Assembly: GCA_944472155.2 (NCBI GenBank)
Contig: OX235279.1
Coordinates: 115,312,110 to 115,376,109, forward strand
Origin: Trichobilharzia szidati
Lineage: Eukaryota > Platyhelminthes > Trematoda > Strigeidida > Schistosomatidae
Reading direction: 5' to 3'
Length of the DNA stretch: 64,000 nt
The notes beneath the pieces are model-generated. The model saw nothing but the letters and a program-made list of their open reading frames with translations. It ran no database searches and was not told where the DNA came from. The position numbers were made by a program, and so were the translations under genes. Below, piece after piece: positions 33,088-41,681 of the stretch (position 1 is the first letter of the stretch; each line of letters starts with the position of its first letter).

Positions 33088-36000
33088 TTTACACCAAAAT
33101 TATACTAATCATGTGGCGACGCGAGTCAGTCAGCATCATTTTTAAGATACTGGAGAGGTAAAAATAACTTTTTAAAAATTGAAACAGTTAATTAGTTGAA
33201 GTTAGCAATAGATTGTTAGTCCAAAAGAAATATAAATTTCGAGGTGTAGTAAGGGTGTAAATAATTATGGATTGGTATGTTATCAAATTACTTTGTAAAA
33301 TAATAATGACAGACGTAAATATTACTTGTTCTGGCAACACTTCGTACGAAGAAAACACTACGGAACACTATAAATTTGTTCACATGCAAAAGTTAAGACA
33401 TCAAGAGAAAATAATGAATAACTTTTCAAAATGTGTAAAGAGCCCACTTTTCCTCATATAAACACAGTCCCATACCATGTGATACAAGGGTCAGTAGGCA
33501 GAAGTGTTACTACGAGGTAAAAGCCAGAATTCAGGTTTGTTGTTGATCTGGTAAAAACTTTGGTTGAGGTTATCCGCTTAAATATCAATGCAAGCCGAAA
33601 CTCCCAAGGAACAAATCTCCTTTGGAAAGTACTTTGCAGTTTAATGGATTTTACTTTGAGTCGTGGTTTCACACAGTAATCCTCTAAGAAAACCATCTTA
33701 GGCCTTATGAAAACGTTTATATAATGCAATCTATTTGAAATCTTAGAAAGCTTTCTTAATTTTCTTCATGTGTCGTATTTATGATACCTGTAACTTTGTA
33801 CCCAGTCATTCGTTTTTACATTGTTTTTGTCTTTACTTTTACCTTTGTCTTTGTTCATTTTATTTTACTTATTTGGCATTGTTCGGAATTCTGGTTCTTC
33901 TGCTAAATAGCTTTTAGACAGCATGATATACTGTCCAAATATTCTAAAATAACATGTGGAGCTTTGCCTTGCCATAACTGTGTGTTTTGATAATAATTGG
34001 ATAGTAGAAACGGTAGGTTAGTACGCCAACTGAAATACGCAAGTTGGGTATTTAAGTTTGCAGAAGAGTTGATTATCTAGCCAGCAGAAACGAATTAGTC
34101 GCAAGGTGTATTTTACGGACTATCTTCTACAGCCTATCTATCTATCTATTTCTGGCCGTCGCTAGTTGCATCTTAATGGCCTCCTTCTACCACTGATGAC
34201 TCCAATCAAAATACGCGAATGAAACAAAAGCAGTAACTGCACACAGTAGACTCTTTTTTCCAGTTATTCCACTTCATCAGTAAAAATGCCTTGTTTCACT
34301 GAAGGAGTTTTTTTTATTCTCTGGGTGGAAACTTTATCTGGCTTGTCAGTTGAGTTGTTTCAACCTCCTTATCTTATGCTACCTAAAGAAGTGGAAATGC
34401 AAAAATAACTTTAAGTAGCTGTAAAATGACTTACACATAGCTACTTTTACCGTCGTATGTACAGGTATCAGGGAAATGAAATGTAGGTGTTTATTCACTT
34501 CTTTACAGGGTCAGTAGTTGCTGTAAATACTGCCGATAAATTTGGTCCCAATCAAACACATCGATTCTTGGGTATTTGTATAGAACGGTATAATGAAGGC
34601 TTATGGACGAAATTCACTCTACGCAATGTTATTGAAAAGACAGGTATGTGTAAATTTGGTTATATATATAACTTTAGAACGTAATTTATGTGATAAGCAG
34701 ATTGCATTTTAAGAATGTGCTTACCATCTACTTGTCAATAATTCTTCTCACTTTTTCATCAAGAGTTTATTTTGTTTTGTATAAAGTACATAATTAAATA
34801 AATTTTGCTCGTCAGTGATGCAGATTTAATTGCAGAATTGTTAATTCATCTAATTTCACATGCAATATCATGAACAAGCTACAGTAGCTTAATTCTAATA
34901 AATATGCAATAACTGTGAGGCTTTGTATTACGAGCCAAGTTTACACTTCTCTATCAGCCATAACACTGACAATTGGCGAACATCAATTGGTGAAGTTTTT
35001 GGAGGTGAGAAATGGTGTAGAAGACAATGAAAAGATTAACTAGGATTGATAAACAACCTATATGAGCAACTCACTTGTTATTTTCGTAGGTAATTAGTTC
35101 AACCTTTTAGAGTCAAGATAAAGAGCGAAAACTCATAGTGATATATGCAACTACTTATCTGTTTGGTTTGACTGAAAGTCAGGAAACCTGAAACAGAAGG
35201 ACTGTTAGAGTTGTGTGACTGTAGAGCCCAAGGGAAAACTGTTTTAGCCCGGTTACATACGGCCTGTTTGAAATGGTTTTTGGAGTATTCAGATCTTGCC
35301 ACCAGCTACACACTGCCACTAGGCAAGTTGGGATGTACAATTTCCGAAGTCAACCTTTCCTAACCCTTCATCTTCAGAGCGAAGGGATAACATATTTGGC
35401 AATTTAGTTGTTTCAGCGAAACACCTTCCTGCTGTTACATCCCTGTTTGCCAACAGTACTACTTCACCCACATCCCAACATAGTGTAAATGACTAACACT
35501 ATAATAGAAACTGCTTTTAATTTAACCTCTGTCCAAATGACCTTCCCGACATGGTAGGTCCTGCAGAAACATTAGTTCCAGCCAGTATAGCTCGTTGGGT
35601 CATTGTGATATTCAAGACCGACCACCATGTCAAGATAGCAGCCATTGGTTGGGGTCTAACTCTTCGTGTTTCATTTGTAAATAAACTGAAATTACTGGGA
35701 ACAAACATGTATGGAAACATTGTATGAAACACAATCGCTCATAAAAGTGGTGAATACCAATTTTTTTAGTTTGCTTCTTCCGGTAACAACAGTTCTTGGT
35801 GTTCCCAAGACATTACTGGTGTTCGAACATTATCTTAATATTTTATTTATTTTATTTCTTTGTGTTCCCAGTGGAATATAAGGCTTCTAGATAGAGCTTT
35901 AAAGTATCAATAATCGTGTTTTTTCACGGGATGGGGTTGCCAGCCTCAAACCCCAACCTTCCCTCTTTACCGGGCTTACCACCGGCTAGGGTTTGAACCC

Positions 36001-39000
36001 CGGACCACTTGCGTGGTAGGCCAATGTTCTACTACTGAACCATTTACACACCCATTATTGTAGCATGTATTTACTGAGTTGTCGTTGGTAACATCTTGAA
36101 CTGCTAGTCGTGCAATCTTTCTATAGGCTATGATTAATCAGTGTATTTTGCTACATGGAAAAGTCTACATTTCTGTTTGTTTATCCAGTTTCACAGACAT
36201 CTAGTAGTGTTTGATATAAAAGCTCTTGTATAGCATACATACTTTTACGTCCAAACTGATAGTTTGCTTCTTACGAATTGATTTTTGATCGATTATGTAT
36301 GTGTTTATTTTGCCTTACACAGGGGTCAATTTAAATTGTTGTTAGATCGTTGGAGGCAATTGACAGGAAGCCTTGGACCTAGGCCTCATGCTTGTTGGCA
36401 CTCATCATCAGGGCGCATCTGCGATCTCGAAGGAACTCATGTTTCTTCTGAGTTTCGAGGCCTGTGTCAGAGAGTTTACCACTAAGCTATTCTGGCTTGC
36501 GTCTAACTTCCTGTAAGACTGTGATAGATACTTCGATTCAACACCGGGTAGTAACTAATATCTTGAGTCTAATCACGCATGAAACCCTGCTCCAAGGCTT
36601 CCTACCGATTGCTTGCAACCATCTAACCACAATTCAGAGTGTGTCGTGATGGCAAGCCAGACTGTAAACCTGATTGAGAGAGTTCAGTTTGTATTAAATG
36701 CAAAGGATTAATTACTATTTAGTGTTCAATCAAAGTAAGCATCCCTTTAGGAATAGTGCCTTGAGAATTGGAGGTCGTTTCACAAATAAGTATTCGAACA
36801 TAGTTATTAAACACCTAGGCGATATTAAGTTTTGAGGTTCTCTTCGTATAACTGTCATTCTATGTGGTAGTATTTCAGTCTGCAAACACCAGATGACACT
36901 AAAATTAGTTGTCAACTTCTTGCTTATAAATGTTAACCGAAAGTTTTGCAATAATATCTGGTAGTAGTAGTAGCTGTGTACTTTGCCTTGAATAACAACT
37001 ACGTGCTGTATATCTTGAACTTAGTATATCAAGATTGTTGCCACCTCATTTACATCATGTCAAGAAGATGGTGAATTCAGATACCCGCATCTACTAACAT
37101 ACCAAAATTTCATTACATTCTTTTTGTTATTTTAGCCGTTGAAATCCAGTATGAATTGTACAATCCAACTATACAATGTGTTGAAGTCTTATTACTGGAA
37201 AAGCGTGTAGACCGAAATCTTTTATATTTACGTGATGCTCCACTGGAAGAAAGTAGATTTCCATTTGATATGACTCGCGTCCCATATAATCCCAATGATC
37301 CTGTTCCCATTAATGATAAAAAGGTATGTTCACATGGTAGAAGTACCCAGAAAAGTGTTAATACTGATGCAAAATGTTCAATAAAACCCATAAACGGTCT
37401 CATAATCCTTATTCTCTTGTATTTGATAAGTTTTGTCTAGCTACTTCATTTTGTTGTATATTTTTTACATGAGGACTGGTTGTTACCTAAAATACTATTA
37501 GACGACCTGTCATCAGAGGTTGTTATAATCTGTACAGTTTGTTAAATTTTATCTTCCTTATTAGTGATTACGGTTTTGTAGGTAGGGCGGAGGTATGGCC
37601 CATCAGCTGATGAGTTCCCGGTTTGAATCCGACTGTACCTACTCCGGCCTGGGCAGTTAGGTATCATTATCACCCCTCACATAAGTGTGACGTAACCTGG
37701 CACATGAAATATGTGTATTGAGAACTAAGCTGAAACAGAAGAACTGAGTTTTCCAAGTAATAGTTACTTCCCCTAGTTGTACAAGAATTAGCGTTTTTCC
37801 CTAGTTAATAGTCACACTAAGAGAGCTTTCTTTGAAATAATTACTCTTGAACATCTTGGATAATACTGTAAGTATATCTGAAGTACGTCTCGTATGTCTC
37901 AAATTCAGAACATATCTTGTGGAATAGTGTTTAGCGTTGTAGTCTGGTAATTGAACTTACGCTTTATTGATTGGGTTAGCAGCTTGAGAGAGTGCAATTT
38001 TTACTGAACAGCTTTGAGACAAGTTAGTTAGGGTCTAGCAGAATGGCAAAATATAGATACATTTAATCGCTTTCGTGTAAAACACTGTTAAATTCTTGTA
38101 TTTCTCACTACTCTTTTGAGTGATTAATCTTTATAAGGTCCAACTATTTCGTGTTTATTATAGGTAAAATTGCTTCCACCACCTTGGAAATTCAAATGGT
38201 TCCTGCATGGCTACCGTGGAATACACGACAGCATGTATGACTACTTAACACCTGAACAGTTGTCCGAATTACAATACAAAATAAATCTTGTTGACCGATA
38301 TGATCTTATGAAGATGTATAGGTAATTTTCTGCTTACCGTGACTTTTTAACATGATATATATATATCACTAATCAAAGCACCCTGCTTAAATTCATGCAG
38401 ACGATGTCACCACCTTATTTAATGTCATTATAAATATACTGATAGAGGTGACCTTAAATGACTTCTATGACTGACTTGTTATCAGGGCAGAGTTACGTCG
38501 ATGTAGAGTGTGCGGGCGATATAATCTTTCTAAGTGAATACTGACAAAATGTTGACTAGTCTGAACATCCAAAAATGTTTCGTATGCGATTCACCCCTGT
38601 CGAATGCAAAATGATGCTAAAGGACTGATGTGCACTGACTGCTAGAATAAGAATAAGGAGTGAGATGGTTAGATAAGTTGGCCAATTCACTCATTCGGTA
38701 ATTCTAACATACCCTAATGTACTGATTGCTGACAAAATCTCAGCACATTTGCTAACTTTATCTCTGGTGTATACTAGATCTCTGGCTATCGATCAAATGA
38801 CGTGCGTACTGTACAGTAGTCTTCTCTGTCCTTCGTTATGGATATGATACAAGGCGATCACAAGTGAAAAAAATATGTACTGTACTATTTTTTACCATGA
38901 GTGCCTGCGTTCAACTTGAATTTTTAGGTGGTATAACATGGTCAGTAATAATGAGGTTAGAAGCAGAATGTTCTTTAAAGGGAGAAAGTCAGTTGGTGAA

Positions 39001-40354
39001 GCTATACATTTAAATCAATTGGGATAGCTAGGATATGTGTTACGTATACTGAATCACCTTTTCTAGGATGACGAATGTTGGCTGACATTATAGGTTGTGG
39101 TTAGAAGGAGAATTTAGGGTGGTCATATCAAAACCTGTCATCCACTCAAGGAAGTGTAGGTTGCCTTATTGGAGTCCTCAAGATACTAAGAACCAATGGC
39201 TTCAGACTAGTAGCCATAATGGTTCAAAATCGCCTGTATTGACACAGATGTACATACTAATTATGGTCTTACAAATCCATTAAACCCTTATTTCTCATGT
39301 AATTATTTCTATCTTTGGTACATATCTGTTTATTGTAGCTTCATTGCTTTTGTTTGCTTTACTTTTTATCTACCTTTGGGAAGTGTAATAACTCGAACAG
39401 CTGCATTTTTTTTGTACGAAGTTCTGTGTTGACAATTCATTTCAGTCCAGGATAAAGATATTTGGCTTTTCATTGATGGTATATTGTCAGTATTGATTGG
39501 GACATTTTTTTTACTGGAAATCATTTTTGAGATTCATAGCTGTGATTCTTTGGACATTTGCTACAGTCCAGTTATTCATGCAGAACTTGTGCCTGTTAGA
39601 AGTCAACCAAATGCTGCATTGCTATTGGAAATACTTATGGTTATTATTATTCATCACTGATTGAAATAATAACATCTTCATACATCGTGGTAATTGGTGT
39701 TATAAAATGTAATGATAGCCTCATTAGAAAACGCCTAAAATGCCTATGGTTTAAAACAAATAATCATTTGTACGAAAGTCTTCACTCATACAGATAGGTG
39801 TGTTCTCTCTAGCAAATTTCTTAGGATAGTCTGGGTCATAAAACGACGACTATTCCTTCTGTTCCTTCTTTTTAAGCTGCAGAATACTTTCAAAAAATGT
39901 AGATGTGTATTGCACCAGCCATAACCAATGCATTTTCATCAAAACACCTATGGATAGGAATTTTCCAAACCTATGTAATTATGTTGTATTTGCAATTTCG
40001 CCTGTGGGACTTGTAGTAGACATTTAAAAAGGTGACTGCTTTTCGCGTTATCTAATAGTTTCTGTGAATTACTATCAATTTTAAATCGTTCTTTGTTTTT
40101 GGAACAGTAGTTAAAATGATTAATAAATAATCATTTACTTAAATATGCAATGTATATATGTCAATTTACTACCAAATTTTTTCGTATTTCACAGGTCACG
40201 ACTGCCTCTGGAAGAAGAACAAATAGCCTTAGGTGATGTGCAAATTCAGCATCAAGATCTTATACGTTACCACGAACAACGTCGGCAGGAATTGATTGAG
40301 AAGCATAAAGAAAGCAAGAAGACTGATAAAGTCGCTGCCCGTGGCGGTCATTAG
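22174..40354 (+). CDS. MRPL19: Mitochondrial ribosomal protein L19 (bL19m), six exons found, 5' exon(s) missing
   Basis: Six exons (22174-22348, 31030-31157, 34509-34643, 37136-37323, 38164-38321, 40195-40354) have AG/GT borders and join in one frame to give 313 residues plus a stop. Diagnostic stretches: IPEFYVG, HRFLGICIERYNEGLWTKFTL, RNVIEKT, EIQYELYNP, LEKRVDRNLLYLRDAP, matching the bL19 fold as in animal MRPL19 (human about 290 residues). The protein belongs to the large subunit of the mitochondrial ribosome. The N-terminal targeting peptide must be on an upstream exon ending with one base of a split codon; I could not find it. Introns are 0.8-8.7 kb and full of retroelements. An AATAAA lies about 55 bases after the stop. 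Confidence 0.88.
22634..22970 (-). mobile_element. 5'-truncated RTE LINE (3' end only), MRPL19 intron 1
   Basis: Minus strand matches the last part of the intact RTE ORF (SHVGRCRLPGSGPRDGKNQW) and its 3' untranslated region, ending in an ACCG tandem at about 22634. Close in sequence to the intact copy, so fairly young. TGGCAT occurs at both flanks and may be the target duplication. Confidence 0.8.
23495..23752 (-). mobile_element. Old RTE LINE, endonuclease part (continuation of 27498-28775)
   Basis: Minus strand carries the endonuclease region equivalent to the intact RTE from the residues after AGDFNAQVG to the DHALVRAR block, with stops. It is the downstream half of an RTE copy split by the insertion at 23753-27497; the 7-bp GAACTCC at 23746-23752 is repeated at 27498-27504. 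The 3' limit is approximate. Confidence 0.7.
24191..25802 (-). pseudogene. RTE reverse transcriptase (second subfamily)
   Basis: Reverse-transcriptase blocks in order: VLKRHEAPGPDNLHPALFK, IVPIFKKGRRNSCDNHRGIS, EQTGFRSGRECVDHVF, VFLDIRAAFDSLDR, GVRQGRPISPFLFNFAIDD, catalytic YADD, then LRAEDVRRLCMFDHRCL and RWLGHVL. The frame opens after a stop near 25803 that separates it from the endonuclease. The C-terminal tail continues in another frame below 24137. Confidence 0.85.
25929..26921 (-). pseudogene. RTE AP endonuclease (second subfamily)
   Basis: ATG at 26921; about 330 residues with LATCNVRTLMQIGQQVG, ISETHIQDPSE, VVSAYAPTDCSPD, VLAGDLNAQVG, QIDHIAVSFRWRG and DSDHALVCA, the apurinic-type endonuclease. 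It ends at a run of eight G (plus strand), where a frameshift disconnects it from the reverse transcriptase. The 5' leader lies between it and 27497. Confidence 0.85.
27498..28775 (-). mobile_element. Old RTE LINE, 5' leader and endonuclease N-terminal part
   Basis: Minus strand from about 28775 (start GCTGCTACCTTGACGTG) through a long 5' leader, then an open stretch 28116-27571 with GACNVRTLCQIGQQTSLART, VSDTRIQDQSV, VSAYAPTDCSSHELK. It breaks at the second-subfamily insertion and resumes at 23752. The leader contains a 14-bp inverted repeat (28603-28637) and a segment absent from the intact copy at 8349 but shared with 35100-35645, so there are at least two leader types. Confidence 0.75.
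28603..28637. repeat. 14-bp perfect inverted repeat in RTE 5' leader
   Basis: CCAGCATAGTGTAA (28603-28616), 7-base spacer, then its exact reverse complement (28624-28637). A degraded version occurs at the equivalent place near 35478-35508. Confidence 0.85.
28965..29527 (+). mobile_element. Decayed RTE LINE, C-terminal coding part, MRPL19 intron 1
   Basis: Plus strand keeps degraded blocks of the RTE C-terminus: LCRRHDIRLSSKG, LLVFDRRCLCSILHVKWHN, NIEVRRRVRGREGKSIDE, then a shifted frame with MPSHRLLHETMW and GYGPKDGKNK. Interrupted at 29538/29539 by a younger RTE fragment and resumes after 29891. Confidence 0.75.
29528..29538. repeat. Target-site duplication (left), 11 bp
   Basis: AGATTAAGTCA, repeated exactly at 29881-29891, flanking a young RTE fragment. 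Confidence 0.85.
29539..29880 (+). mobile_element. Young 5'-truncated RTE LINE fragment
   Basis: About 342 bp matching the 3' end of the intact RTE (ORF end, 3' untranslated region, terminal ACCG repeat), with an 11-bp target duplication. Inserted into the older RTE copy 28965-30076. Confidence 0.9.
29881..30076 (+). mobile_element. Decayed RTE LINE, 3' untranslated part
   Basis: Continuation of the older copy after the insertion: GTGTGGCAGCTTAAACTG and GCAAAGTTCTACGTTAAAAAG correspond to the intact RTE 3' end, finishing in an AGTC tandem. Confidence 0.65.
30077..31029. other. MRPL19 intron 1, remaining part
   Basis: No element or gene recognised; ends with the acceptor TTTTGATTGTATAG. Confidence 0.5.
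31030..31157 (+). CDS. MRPL19: MRPL19 exon
   Basis: Acceptor ATTGTATAG|A, donor GTTG|GTAAGT. Encodes RRLYQELVPHNIDPRYRDS, an arginine-rich helix, then IPEFYVG, the start of the bL19 domain. Confidence 0.9.
31270..32265 (-). CDS. Intronless RhoGAP-like protein, antisense in MRPL19 intron 2
   Basis: 331 residues from the ATG at 32265. The N-terminus is acidic and Ser-rich. Residues from about 65 on are helical and resemble the RhoGAP plan: YVPIVLMELLKSVDRFI, a loop AFYGINTD where RhoGAPs have GIFR, LMQLIQLYFLRLKSPLFIA (LxxYLRELPEPL region), LKGLSIYQQATLSYFIERC and LLSQLFANCIIG. The catalytic arginine of the loop is absent, so GTPase activation is unlikely. A paralogue on the plus strand at 41682-42605 shares most conserved positions, including FIERCQRWC and SEVAYQIK. 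The RhoGAP assignment is tentative; a schistosome-specific family is equally possible. No introns, so perhaps derived by retroposition. Confidence 0.6.
   Translation of the reverse strand: MYTSSSFSYSEEDDNFSVCDTKKDDSDDHQAKEAYYPDFEHITVTTILPRSVDYTEAADESVSYVPIVLMELLKSVDRFIPPLSRAFYGINTDSYQESDRILSIIIDFCSHTTSRDELYRNLIQQCSPTTLMQLIQLYFLRLKSPLFIATPQFCDIIQEKDFFLNYKSPSCSDMNNQVTRAVKECLKGLSIYQQATLSYFIERCQRWCHSEVAYQIKTKVNRSADVIYGETIKLLSQLFANCIIGLTKEYISSRLLKCDASNTTVHMDQLKREIFVLLTGMVSTNVWHINSIKAMNTKREEIIPQATKRNSSMYNASELSEVKKTFKMNSF
32500..32870 (+). mobile_element. LINE relic (third RTE-like family), C-terminal fragment
   Basis: Plus strand keeps VRWPERISNKKLREKTNQEP, RVKWRWMENILRGPSSDITH and QTLE, the C-terminal block common to a third LINE family (WxxRISNxxLWExTNQ ... 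KWxWIGxTLR). Stops abound. A related fragment is at 41180-41480 (minus). Confidence 0.6.
33048..33085. repeat. TA microsatellite
   Basis: About 38 bases of nearly pure TA repeat in MRPL19 intron 2. Confidence 0.9.
33100..34508. other. MRPL19 intron 2, remaining part
   Basis: No gene or element recognised. GTGGCGACGCGAGTCAGTCAGC near 33114 resembles an RTE 3' terminus. Confidence 0.4.
34509..34643 (+). CDS. MRPL19: MRPL19 exon
   Basis: Acceptor TTCTTTACAG|GG, donor AGACAG|GTATGT. Encodes GSVVAVNTADKF and HRFLGICIERYNEGLWTKF, the core of the bL19 domain. Confidence 0.92.
35100..35645 (-). mobile_element. RTE LINE 5' end fragment, MRPL19 intron 3
   Basis: Minus strand begins GCTGCTATCTTGACATGGTGG, follows the leader type seen at 28139-28775, and reaches the block QAVCNRAKTVFPWALQSHN (compare QAVCDRPQAVVPWALRSRN in the intact element), then stops matching. 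It is unusual in keeping the 5' end and losing the 3' end. Confidence 0.7.
35942..36055 (-). repeat. tRNA-Gly-related SINE fragment
   Basis: Minus strand reads TGGTTCAGTAGTAGAA (A box), an anticodon-loop-like CCTACCACGC and GGGGTTCAAACCC (B box), resembling tRNA-Gly in order and spacing. The acceptor arms do not pair as in a functional tRNA, and further repeat-like sequence follows at 35942-35971. Likely a pol III-derived SINE rather than a tRNA gene. Confidence 0.65.
36330..36500 (-). repeat. Possible tRNA-like SINE fragment
   Basis: Minus strand has TAGCTTAGTGGTAAA (A-box-like) followed after about 20 bases by GGCCTCGAAACTC (degenerate B box). Weak but similar in layout to the element at 35942. 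Confidence 0.4.
37136..37323 (+). CDS. MRPL19: MRPL19 exon
   Basis: Acceptor GTTATTTTAG|CC, donor AAAAAG|GTATGT, ends in phase 0. Encodes VEIQYELYNP, VLLLEKRVDRNLLYLRDAP and a proline-rich tail, closely matching animal MRPL19. Confidence 0.92.
37570..37710 (+). repeat. tRNA-like SINE fragment with hammerhead-like motif
   Basis: Contains TAGGGCGGAGGTATGGCCCATCAGCTGATGAG in two overlapping blocks, followed by CCGGTTTGAATCC, a good pol III B box. CAGCTGATGAGT matches the start of the hammerhead core known from the schistosome Sm-alpha SINE family, but the second half (GGACGAAA) is not present here. Boundaries approximate. Confidence 0.5.
38164..38321 (+). CDS. MRPL19: MRPL19 exon
   Basis: Acceptor TTATTATAG|GT, donor GTATAG|GTAATT. 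Encodes VKLLPPPWKFKWFLHGYRG and LTPEQLSELQ, the C-terminal extension typical of the mitochondrial form. Confidence 0.9.
38460..39440 (+). mobile_element. Decayed RTE LINE, MRPL19 intron 5
   Basis: Plus strand follows the intact RTE from just before YADD (here degraded, GAGTGTGCGGGCGATATAAT) through the FAPVKCKMMLQD block and RWLGHVLR block to the 3' untranslated region (GAACAGCTGCATTTTTTTTG...GAAGTTCTGTGTTGAC), with many stops. Confidence 0.7.
39441..40194. other. MRPL19 intron 5, remaining part
   Basis: Nothing recognised; ends with acceptor TTCGTATTTCACAG. Confidence 0.5.
40195..40354 (+). CDS. MRPL19: MRPL19 terminal exon
   Basis: Completes the arginine codon from the previous exon, then encodes SRLPLEEEQIALGDVQIQ and a charged C-terminal helix; stop TAG at 40352-40354. 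AATAAA follows at about 40408. Confidence 0.9.
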
Positions 40355-40407
40355 TCTTTTATATCATTCAACCATCTTCAACTAACTTACTTTCTTCTAT
40401 CTCTGTA

Positions 40408-40413
40408 AATAAA
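40408..40413 (+). terminator. MRPL19: Polyadenylation signal of MRPL19
   Basis: AATAAA 54 bases after the stop codon, in a T-rich context. Confidence 0.55.
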
Positions 40414-41179
40414 CACATTAAGATTACAATTAACTGTATTATATTCACTGTATTTTAGTTTGTTTTTAAAGTTGGATATCACATAATTGGCGTTGTAATT
40501 CACTAAACTAAGTATTGTACTTTCAGTCAGTATGCTGTAGATTTAAATCTCTCAGTCCACAGTAGTGTAAGCAGCATTAGTTCTTACGTTAAAAGCCAAC
40601 GTAATTAAGACTAATGCCTGAGATGTGTAATTAGTTTACAGCGCTGCATAATCCAGTGATTTACATTCTGAGTCTTTGAAGAATCTATTTGTTTCTTGTC
40701 TTATTTTTTAGGAAAGCATCTAATTACATGCACAATCGACAATATTCAAATTGATATGATTGCGAGCAATAAGTTGTGCACTGTAAACGTCATTAAGTTA
40801 TCAAATTCTCTGCCACTATTTTTTATCAGATAAACTTACTAATATAAAATTATATTCTATTCTTAAGGAAATGTAGACGACCTAATTGTCTTCAAATGCT
40901 GACCAGAAAACAGACACTTTTGTATTACATTGTTAATGTGAGAAAACTTGCATTTAACATCTTCTAATCGCATAAAATCCGGACTTCACAAGGAAAGAAA
41001 ACATTTTCTTAACCATATGATTTTCTCGACATGTTTAAAGAAATGTAGTATCTTGTATATTGTGAAGAATGAGGTGGATTCCGCAGGTCACTCAAATTTT
41101 TCCAGAGCTATGTTTCTGCCTTCAAGCTGTGCTCCGTGGCAGTGTCAGTCACAGTAAGAATTGATATTTGGATACCTGC

Positions 41180-41480
41180 ACGATGAAAAGTTTATTCTTT
41201 TCTTACTATTAGACGTCTGTTATTTACGGTCCGACCCATATATTTTCATCTCCTTACATGATCTCCATGTCACCCTGGTGCATAATGTCACTTTACCGTC
41301 TTTTCAGAGTACGTCCAATCAATCTCCATTTCCTTCGGTATATCTGTTGAGTAATAGGCTGTTGGTTGTTTCGTTCCCAGAGTTTCTAGTCGCTAATCCC
41401 TTCTAGCCATTTGATCTTCGATATGCAGCGAAGGTGGTTATTGCTAAAAGTCTGCAGCAGGCTGTTGAAATGTTTTTCGT
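41180..41480 (-). mobile_element. LINE relic (third RTE-like family)
   Basis: Minus strand keeps NSLLQTFSNNHLRCISKIKW, KLWERNNQQP and RRKWRLIGRTLKR, equivalent to the fragment at 32500-32870. It lies immediately upstream of the RhoGAP-like paralogue. Confidence 0.55.
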
Positions 41481-41681
41481 GACACGCTAATTCATTCTTC
41501 CTGGTTTTAGATGAAGTAGTTTTATTTACAAGATGTTTATAAAATATATTAGTTGAATTAGTGAATGGTATTGATTTATTTTTAATATTTTATAAATCAA
41601 TTATTTATTGCTGAGTTGGTGTGTAATATTCCATTGAACGCTGAGAAGAATGCCTTTTGGAACAGTACTAACAAAATTATA

